Below, piece after piece: positions 57,011-64,000 of a stretch of DNA of 64,000 nucleotides; position 1 is the first letter of the stretch, and the number at the start of each line of letters is the position of its first letter. This DNA is from Sweltsa coloradensis (lineage: Eukaryota > Arthropoda > Insecta > Plecoptera > Chloroperlidae), in NCBI GenBank assembly GCA_024449915.1, contig JAMZAV010002230.1, positions 1 to 64,000 of the forward strand. The letters run 5' to 3'. The position numbers were made by a program, and so were the translations under genes. The notes below the pieces were generated by a model that was given only the letters and a program-made list of their open reading frames with translations, was not told the origin of the DNA and ran no database searches.

Positions 57011-58585
57011 TAGGGATGCACACGATAATCGATAACCAAAATTCATTATCGATTATTGAAATACCAAATAATTCTTCAATAAGGGCAAGAACCAAACTCT
57101 AAAGACGGAGATTATCTCACGTTGTGCCATGCACCATAGAGAAATAACGGCCATGCACTGTCTGAGCCATGGTGGTATATATCTTTAGGTGATTTCACTT
57201 GCGTATCCAGCAATGCTATTTTTGTGGTCGCTTAATGCACGCAGTTCAGACGGAATCCGCCAGGATCGCGACGTGTCAGGTGGTAGTCACGTGACGAGAA
57301 AGTCGATAAAGAAGTTTTTCCAAACTTCTTTATCGACTCTAATACCTCGAGAGACGGCGGTGTGTATACACTTTATTGAAGGCCGTGCATTCAGATCCGT
57401 AGGCGGAACATTCGAATTTCCGAATTCGAGCCGTCTGATTGGTCCCCAAGGCCGCCATCTTGTAAGTTCTACGTCACGTGACTACCACCTGACACGTCGC
57501 GCATTCTGTCGGCGACCACCTAAAGATATATACCACCATGGTCTGGGCTGATGGTTTTACCACTGCCTCCTAGATGTTCGTCGTGGCTCCTAGATGTTCG
57601 TCGTGGCTCCTCGTTCCCTGCCTGTTCACGCAACAAGTTTTGATTGTTGAAGACAATTCGCACTTTTTTCCCACAGCGCTAGTTACCGTCCCCAAGAGCT
57701 TTCTTTTGTTTTCGTTGTTTACATACGATCTGCATACGATCTGCATGTCATAGAGTTGAGCTGTATTTTTCTTCATAATAGGCAATGGTGCGTGCAAGAA
57801 GTTGTAAGATACCGCGATGCCATTATGTAACTAAAACAGGTAGGTCTTTCTTTGCACGAACTACAGGGAAATAAGGAAATTGTGCCACCCAGCCCCCCCC
57901 CCAGACTCCCTCTTATCACGCGCCACTGCTTGATGGAAAGTAATATTGTTTAGCTCGTGGCCTAGTCAAGACTAGGGCCCGAGTAGGCTACCTAAGCCTA
58001 TTGATTTTTAACATGATTAGGAATAGGAGGCATAGGCCCTATAGATAAAAGTAACATGCCTATTAGCCCTTGCCTTATATTATCAAACAACAAAGTTATC
58101 AATATCTACTTTTTGTTTAATTACCAGCATAATATAACTAGACAAATTTTGTATATTACTATTCTGCAAATCATGATAAGCGATGTACGTATACAAAATA
58201 CGATCTAAAACATTCAATTTAGTTGGATTCAAACAGTAAAATACATGAGAGATGACATTTAATGTGACAACAACATCAGAAACAAAAGAAAGCTCTTGGG
58301 GACGGTAACTAGCGCTTTGGACAACAATTAACACTGTGCGCGTGGACAGGCAGGGAACGAGGAGCCACGACGAACATCTAGGAGGCAGTGGGTTTTACAC
58401 TCGAGATTTATGTTTGAAAATGAGCTATCAGGTAACGGAAGCCAAACACATGACATCGAAGACAGCGAGGCAGTAAACGGAACGCGATTATATTTTTTTG
58501 ACTTACATTTGCCACAAATTCCATAATGGCATTCATTACCATTTTGATAATCGATAATGAAAAAAGTATTGATGAGCATCCCTAT
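57011..58585. mobile_element. non-autonomous hAT element with 8-bp TSD
   Basis: Begins TAGGGATGCACACGATAATC and ends, inverted, in GCATCCCTA, the classic hAT TAGGGATGC form. The exact 8-bp duplication TTTCACAA lies at 57003-57010 and 58586-58593. Inner inverse arms (about 57556-57720 and 58270-58396) share CTCCTAGATGTTCGTCGTGG. No transposase ORF. A short ATG reading MVRARSCKIPRCHYV at 57785 ends at a GTAGGT donor-like site and might be captured exon sequence. Confidence 0.88.
57167..57541. mobile_element. 375-bp palindromic element nested in the hAT element
   Basis: The terminal repeat CCATGGTGGTATATATCTTT is at both ends, inverted. Flanks TCTGAG and TCTGGG may be an imperfect duplication. 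The centre has a perfect hairpin (GATAAAGAAGTT/AACTTCTTTATC) and promoter-like motifs: GATTGGT, GCCGCCATCTTG and GTCACGTGAC. Confidence 0.75.
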
Positions 58586-58699
58586 TTCACAATGTAAACA
58601 ATTGGTAGGTGTTTTTTTCAAATTCATTGCTATATCTTTTTAATTGAAAAAATAATATAGCAATAAATTTGAAAAATAGAAAGACAGATTAGAAAATGA

Positions 58700-59545
58700 T
58701 TAATCAAGAGAGACTTTTGCCGATCCATTCATTTCTTTCCAACTTTGACCTAGGATATCACTAGATTTTGTCAAAGTCGTTGGGCAACTCTCATTCCTAA
58801 CACCCCACCACTTCTTCACATCGTGATAGTAGCACTTGTATACGCTACTTACCAAGTTTATATCCAAGTTCAATGCTTCACCTAACTCGATTTTGACTAA
58901 ATCCTCCAAATCGGTGACAGAACCCTGTTTGCACATTACAATCACATTCCTATGAAACTCGAAAATATCATTTGTAATTTGTTCGGTCATCGGTTGTGCG
59001 GTTGCCCTGTACAGTTGGTTAGGTCCAAGCGTGTAGTTGTTATTTGTGGCATCATCTTGAGTTTTTATGATGTTTACCATTGTGTCTGAAGTTGTTGGTG
59101 GCTGAAGGGGCAAGTCGCCATGGCAGTTTGTGTTTGTGTACAGAACGAATGTGCAGTTGTTGATGCTCAAATTTTGGAACAGGTGAGCTTCCGGTGTTTC
59201 TCTGGTGAGATCACTTTTTATCTCAATAAATGAATCGAAATATTTTATTAGGTCGGGAGAGGTATAAAATTTACTTTTCACGGACTCGCGATGTTTTAAT
59301 TGCATAAAGCATGCGTTCCACAGATTATTGTAAATTGTTCGATAGATAACAACAACATCGTCCCAAGCCCCGGAACCTTTGACATTAGAGGCAATGTGGA
59401 ACTCACTGATAATTTGGCTGCTAGTAAGTCTAATAAGAAGGAGGGCCAAAAAAATTACTTCGTATTCTTGGCCAAGTCCTGTAGTCCCTGCTCTTTTGTC
59501 GAATGCGAGTCCGGTTGTAGCTTCGGTACTGGAACTAGAAAACAT
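58700..59545 (-). CDS. uncharacterised protein with PD-(D/E)XK-like D...QxK pattern
   Basis: An intact 281-residue frame from ATG 59545 to TAA 58700, the only long non-retroelement ORF in the window. Residues 21-60 (GLGQEYEVIFLALLLIRL) form a hydrophobic helix. WDDVVVIY is at 61-68 and FMQLKHRE at 80-87, a D-x(19)-QxK spacing as in Mrr/DUF4297-like restriction-endonuclease folds, where D, Q/E and K hold the metal. FVLYTNTN (133-140) follows. Close relatives that I recall are uncharacterised arthropod proteins reading FDDVVF...QLKHK...YTN, often longer and joined to other domains. Catalysis is inferred only. The start could lie in an upstream exon, as the ATG context is weak. A hAT element lies 107 bp beyond the stop. 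Confidence 0.6.
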   Translation of the reverse strand: MFSSSSTEATTGLAFDKRAGTTGLGQEYEVIFLALLLIRLTSSQIISEFHIASNVKGSGAWDDVVVIYRTIYNNLWNACFMQLKHRESVKSKFYTSPDLIKYFDSFIEIKSDLTRETPEAHLFQNLSINNCTFVLYTNTNCHGDLPLQPPTTSDTMVNIIKTQDDATNNNYTLGPNQLYRATAQPMTEQITNDIFEFHRNVIVMCKQGSVTDLEDLVKIELGEALNLDINLVSSVYKCYYHDVKKWWGVRNESCPTTLTKSSDILGQSWKEMNGSAKVSLD

Positions 59546-59850
59546 TACTGTAAACGATAGTGATATAAATCACTTCCACGTCGTGTTTTAGTCGCAACTT
59601 AGAAAGTAAGTAGGTCTAGGTAAAGGATTTAGGTTTTCGTTGCTTAACCTCTCATATAAATGCACTAAGGCTATTCGAGACGGTGAGTGGTGATAGAAGA
59701 TGATAAACGAAGATCAGAAAATCCCATATTATGCGGAATCGATGAAGGCGGTGAGACCATGTTCACACTCTTCTGGGAGGGTCATCATAAAAGTTTTGTT
59801 TAATTGTTTGTAAACCAAATTTAGATGCTTTTACCATCCATCCGGATTAG
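59546..59850. other. upstream region of the 281-residue gene
   Basis: No repeat is recognised. On the minus strand a TATAAATCACTT-like inverted motif lies at about 59563-59575 and could be a weak TATA box. This is not supported further. Confidence 0.3.
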
Positions 59851-59859
59851 GGGACTGGA

Positions 59860-60250
59860 TGTAGGCGCGTTTTGGAGTGTGTGTCATTAGTAGATGAGAA
59901 ATCGCGAGTATACATTTTTTTAAATTGGGTTCTTGGACATAAATAGGGGTTTTGTGACTTTTATACTTTTGACAATAACTTCTCGGAAATGGGTCTTTTC
60001 GGAAAATATGAAATTGCATTTTTCTTCGAAAATTCAATTGCAATAAGATAACATTGGTTAAATAAATTTGTTTTTTTGTTGAAATGTACAGTCAGTACAA
60101 TAAAATTCAGATACCATGTGTTTATTTTACAAAGCACGTACCGTTTTACGAATTTTCTGAGAATTAACCATTTGAAATCGTTATTCCTTAAACTGAATTA
60201 CGTATCTATTGAATGGACAAGCGTTTTGACAATTGACAGTTACTTACATG
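59860..60250 (+). repeat. dispersed repeat R, plus copy
   Basis: Matches 21860-22130 and the inverse of 39815-40400 (TCGAAAATTCAATTGCAATA, CATGTGTTTATTTTACAAA, AATTACGTATCTATTGAATG). Confidence 0.75.
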
Positions 60251-60539
60251 GGAATTGGATGGTGTGAAATGGATGGTGGTTTGGAATGGTGGAGTTCATT
60301 CTGTTCTTCTTTCTGGTCAAACAAACATAGGCCTACAGGTTAGAAGCTCATGACTGCACTACACAAATAAAAGGTACCAGGAAGGAAGACAAAACAAAAC
60401 TAAAACGATATGGCAAATAATAAACAAACATACGGTTGAGAAGGCACCTAAAATACCTCCAAAGCACGAATATTAGACAACGAAATTACGACAGTACTAT
60501 TTAAACTCCATGATTAGACAACTCTAAATTAATCAATAT

Positions 60540-61345
60540 ATATGCACTCTACCGGCCACGTAGAAATCAACAGAATTGTTTCAAAGTTTAAATCAAAAAA
60601 ATCAGCAGGGATTGACGAGATTCTAATATCACGAATAAAAAAAAAGCATTTAATATAGCAACTCCGCTTGCGCACATATTCAATGAATATCATATCAATG
60701 AATTCAATGTGTGGCTCGTTGGTCTTGTTGTTAGCGTATCTGCTTCCATGCAGAAGGTCCAGGGTTCGATTCCCGCCAAAGTAAGAAGTTTTAACTTCTG
60801 ATCTGGACGTAAGTCCATCAGTTCTTGTCTTAGGAGATTGTAAACGGTGACTTTGGAGCCGTCTTAGCAACGAAGCACATAATAAATTCAGAGTTGTGCT
60901 GATCGGCCTTGTTGATTCTGGCGTTGATTCGCGGGTGTTCGCACTGTCCATACCACTGATTGCTATATTTCCTGTTAAAAATAACGATCTTTGGTTGGTT
61001 ATCGCTCACTCGTCGATTGCGTCGGGGCCTACAGGGTTGGCTTAGTCGTTTTGATTTAAAGTCCCCCACTGAAAATCAGTTATATAACTGAGTGGGTTGA
61101 CTCTAAATACAATTTATTTTATTATTTATTTAATGTCTATATCAAAAGGAATCATTCCAAACAAACTCAAAATAGCAAAAGTAATAATAAAGCCTATATA
61201 AAAAAGGCAACAACGATGATATGGGTAACTACCGACCTATCTCACTTCTACCAGCCTTTTCCAAAATATTAGAATCATTAATACTCAAAAGAATACAACA
61301 ATTCATAGAAAAGCATAACCTCTAACGGATAAACAAAACGGGTTT
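60540..61345 (+). pseudogene. LINE reverse transcriptase fragment split by a SINE
   Basis: Upstream part (60549-60705): INRIVSKFKSKKSAGIDEI, the RT lead-in K.SAG.D. Downstream part (61133-61345): SKGIIPNKLKIAKVI then GNNDDMGNYRPISLLPAFSK, with SLILKRIQQFIEKHNL after it. This is the core of RT motifs 1-2 of CR1/Jockey-like LINEs. Several stops show that it is dead. A type 1 SINE (60711-61128) sits exactly between the two parts. Confidence 0.8.
60711..61128 (+). mobile_element. tRNA-SINE (type 1) inserted in a LINE
   Basis: Full-length copy with GTGGCTCGTTGGTC head, GGTCCAGGGTTCGATTCCC box B and A/T tail. Near-repeats ATTCAATGT (60702-60710) and ATTTAATGT (after the tail) look like its target duplication, as expected for LINE-driven insertion. 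Confidence 0.88.
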
Positions 61346-61374
61346 GGGAAAATAAAATTAAATGAATATTTTTT

Positions 61375-62746
61375 TTGGATGAGCGTAGCGAGCGAAGCGA
61401 AGATTCCATTTCACTACACTGGAGAAAAAAATCCGGAATGTTTTTTTTTCTTCATTTTTTCTGTATTATTGTGTGTTTGTCAGCACGATTCCGGCTAAAC
61501 CGATACTCCAATTGCAATTGAATTTTTCTGGAGGCCTTCGAAATCTCTAAACTTAGAACTACCACGTTTTTGAGCGTAATAGAAAAATTATTTCTCAATA
61601 AAATCGCAATTTTACGATTTTTTTACGATTTTTTTTTAAATTTCTTCGACTTACAACACCTACATGCTTTATCCGATTTTAATGAGTTTTTCACAGAACC
61701 ATAATTTTATAAATTAAGATACACGTGTGAAATTTGAGCGCAATCGAAAAATTATTTCTCGTGAAAATCGGAATTTTACGAGTTTTTTCTTTTTTAAAAC
61801 AATTCTTTGACATATAACACCTACATGCTTTAACCGATTGTAATAATTTTTTCACAGAACCTTAATTTTATGAATTAATATATTCGTGTGAAATTTGAGC
61901 GCAATCGAATAATTATTTCTAATGAAAATCGCAATTTTACAATTTTTTTCGTTTTTTTAAATTACGATTAATTTAAAAATTAAAGTTTATTTTTTATAAA
62001 ATTTGAATTAATTTAAAAAATCTTCAACTTAGTTGGATGAGCGTAGCGAGCGTAGCGAGCGAAGCGAAAACTTCAATTTAAATGACCCCGCAAAAAATTT
62101 AGCTCCAATGTTTTTTTTTTTGTTTGTTTGTTTGTTTGTTTGTTTGTTTTTTGTCTGTTTGTTCGCACGATTCCGGGCAAACGGCATATCCGATCTTGAT
62201 GAAAATTTGGGGAACCTTCGAAATCTCTGAACTAAGACCTGCCACGTTTTTGGGTATAATCGAAGAAATATTTCTCATTAATATCGTGCTTATACGATTT
62301 TTTTCGATTTTGAGTGCGAAATTTTCGTGACATTTTCCCCGATTCTGACCAAACGGGTGGGGCTAGAACGTTCATATTTCACATGGACATTAAGGTTATG
62401 GTGATATAGTACCTTTTGAAAGAAAAAGTTGAAAAAGTTAGCCAGAATCCAAAGAAATAAAGGTTTTAAAATGACTTTTTTTAGGTTTAAAATAACAATA
62501 AACAAGTAACAATAAAAACTTGACAACAATCACCTACAATGCATTCACAAAGCACTTGCAAAAGAAAAGTGGTCCCACGCAAACTAAAAACTTACAAAAA
62601 CGCTCATCCATCAACGCGGCGGGACTTTAGCGTTTTCCTAGTAATGATTTTTTCACAGAACAACAGAAAATCCGCATAACACATGGCAGCTCAATGCACC
62701 AATTACGCTCATCCAACAACGCGGCGGGACTTAAGCGTTTTCCTAG
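61375..62746 (+). mobile_element. Helentron-like element, subfamily A, interrupted
   Basis: Starts TTGGATGAGCGTAGCGAGCG and ends CGCTCATCCAACAACGCGGCG...TTAAGCGTTTTCCTAG then T at 62747. Removing 62033-62641 restores the layout of the inverse copy 62779-63534, including CAACTTAG|TAATGATTTT. Confidence 0.85.
62033..62641 (+). mobile_element. Helentron-like element, subfamily D, nested
   Basis: Starts TTGGATGAGCGTAGCGAGCG with GTTTGTTTG repeats at 62116-62155. Ends CGCTCATCCATCAACGCGGC...TAGCGTTTTCCTAG then T. Its empty site is preserved in the inverse neighbour at 62880-62893 (AACTTAG joined to TAATGATT), with no duplication. Confidence 0.88.
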
Positions 62747-62778
62747 TTTTAAACAACACTTATATTAAAATGCACTAA

Positions 62779-63534
62779 CTAGGAAAACGCTTAAGTCCCG
62801 CCGCGTTGTTGGATGAGCGTAATTGGTGCATTGAGCTGCCATGTGTTATGCGGATTTTCTGTTGTTCTGTGAAAAAATCATTACTAAGTTGAAGATTTTT
62901 TTAAAATTAAATTAAATTAAATGAAAAATAAACCTATTTTTTTTTTAATTAATTGTAATTTAAAAAAAGGAAAAAATCGTAATATTGAAATTTTCATAAG
63001 AAATAATTATTCAATTGCGCACAAATTTTACACAAATATATGAATTTATAAAATTAAGTTCTGTGAAAAAATTATTACAATAGAATAAAGCATATAGGTG
63101 TTATAAGTCAAAGAATTGTTTTAAAAAAGAAAAAAAACGTAAAATTTCGATTTTCATGAGAAATAGTTTTTTGATTGCGCTCAAATTTCACACAAATACA
63201 TAAATTCATAAAATTAAGGTTCTGTGAAAAAATCATTAAAATCGGACAAAGCATGTAGGTGTTATAAGCTGAAGAAATTTTTTTTAAATTGAAAAAAATC
63301 GTAAAATTGCGATTTTCATGAGAAATAATTTTTCGATTGCGCTCAAAAACGTGGCAGTTCTTCGTTCAGAGATTTCGAAGGCCTCCATAAAATTTCATCG
63401 CAATTGGAGTATCGGTTTAGCCGGAATCGTGTTAACAGACACACAAAAATACAGAAAAAAAAAAAAAACATTCCGGATTTTTTTCTCCAGTGTAGTGAAA
63501 TGGAATCTTCGCTTCGCTCGCTACGCTCATCCAA
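62779..63534 (-). mobile_element. Helentron-like element, subfamily A (complete)
   Basis: Minus strand: 5' TTGGATGAGCGTAGCGAGCG at 63534, 3' CTAG at 62779 followed by T on that strand. It lies tail-to-tail with 61375-62746, separated by 32 bp. Three internal CGCAATTTTACG-type repeats. Confidence 0.88.
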
Positions 63535-63714
63535 AAAGTAAAAAATAAATTTTCGCCGAGCAAATTTTTGCCTTACTCGGAAAATAAAAGCGTTGGGCAC
63601 TTACGGTATTGACATAGGTAACAGAATTTTGTGTTCATGGAGGGAAAGCGCCCAACGCTTTTATTTTCCGAGTAAGGCAAAAATTTGTTGGCCGAAAATT
63701 TATTTTTACTTTTT
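63535..63714. mobile_element. 180-bp hairpin element
   Basis: Inverse arms AAAAAGTAAAAAATAAATTT...ACTCGGAAAATAAAAGCGTT surround a 50-bp loop. It directly abuts the 5' end of the preceding element. Confidence 0.8.
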
Positions 63715-63780
63715 AGTACATTTAAATATAAGCGTTGTTTTAAAAAATTAATTTTTTCATGTAATTTTGTTCTATACTTT

Positions 63781-64000
63781 TTGGATGAGCGTAGCGAGCG
63801 AAGCGAAAACTTTAATTTCACTGACCCCTCAAAAAATTTAGCTCCAATGTTTTTTGTTTGTTTGTTTGTTTGTTTGTTTGTTTTTCTGTCTGTTTGTTCG
63901 CACGATTCCGGGCAAACGGCATATGCGATCTTGATGAAATTTTGAGGGGACCTTTGAAATCTCTGAACTTAGACCTGCCACGTTTTTGGGTACAATCGAA
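63781..64000 (+). mobile_element. Helentron-like element, subfamily D, cut by window end
   Basis: Starts TTGGATGAGCGTAGCGAGCG, GTTTGTTTG repeats at 63853-63882, then GCACGATTCCGGGCAAACGG and GATCTTGATGAAATTTTGAG as in 62033-62641. The 3' end is outside the window. Confidence 0.85.

Overview
This is a window of invertebrate (metazoan) nuclear DNA that is almost wholly built from transposable elements. The base composition is AT-rich. There are no operons, no long conserved genes and no ribosomal or CRISPR features. It holds a BEL/Pao LTR retrotransposon, tRNA-headed SINEs with ATTT tails, LINE remnants, hAT-like pieces, TTAA- and TA-flanked MITEs, long hairpin (foldback) repeats and minisatellites. 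I cannot name the species. BEL/Pao elements, and a protein family that I recall mainly from arthropods (58.7-59.5 kb), fit an invertebrate.

The dominant component is a Helitron/Helentron-like family of at least a dozen copies in several subfamilies. Each copy starts TTGGATGAGCG or a variant, followed by a GAGCGTAGCGAGCG-type block, and has a T-rich or TG-rich microsatellite 60-100 bp in. It ends with an inverted copy of its own start, then a small hairpin (stem AACGC/GCGTT), then TTCCTAG followed by T. Three copies are inserted in repeats whose uninterrupted versions are also in the window. All three comparisons show precise insertion just before a T with no target-site duplication, which supports a rolling-circle-type mechanism.

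Layout. 0-12 kb: a 450-bp tandem repeat, a hAT transposase tail, a TTAA MITE, a 1-kb hairpin, and three Helentron-like elements, one carrying a nested stack of other elements. 12.2-20.4 kb: a 6.6-kb BEL/Pao element (LTRs, gag, protease-RT-RNaseH-integrase) broken by one in-frame stop and at least one frame break, sitting between related tandem arrays. 20.9-23.6 kb: hairpin and dispersed repeats. 24.5-28.0 kb: a 3.5-kb palindrome with two divergent decayed copies of a transposon-type protein gene, probably also affected by homopolymer errors. 29.2-32 kb: LINE 3' ends flanking another decayed coding region. 33.4-35.7 kb: a TA-flanked element with a 121-bp internal satellite. 36.5-43 kb: hairpin repeats, a SINE split by a MITE, and two Helentron-like elements. 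43.8-50.1 kb: an array of 473-bp repeats plus more Helentron-like copies. 50.6-57 kb: MITE, SINE, a 144-bp tandem array and a decayed coding stretch. 57.0-58.6 kb: a complete non-autonomous hAT element with an exact 8-bp target duplication.

The only open, non-retroelement gene candidate is on the minus strand at 58,700-59,545. It encodes 281 residues with a D...QxK pattern like PD-(D/E)XK (Mrr/DUF4297-like) nuclease domains. 60.5-64 kb: a LINE reverse transcriptase fragment split by a SINE, then a cluster of nested and inverted Helentron-like elements running off the window.
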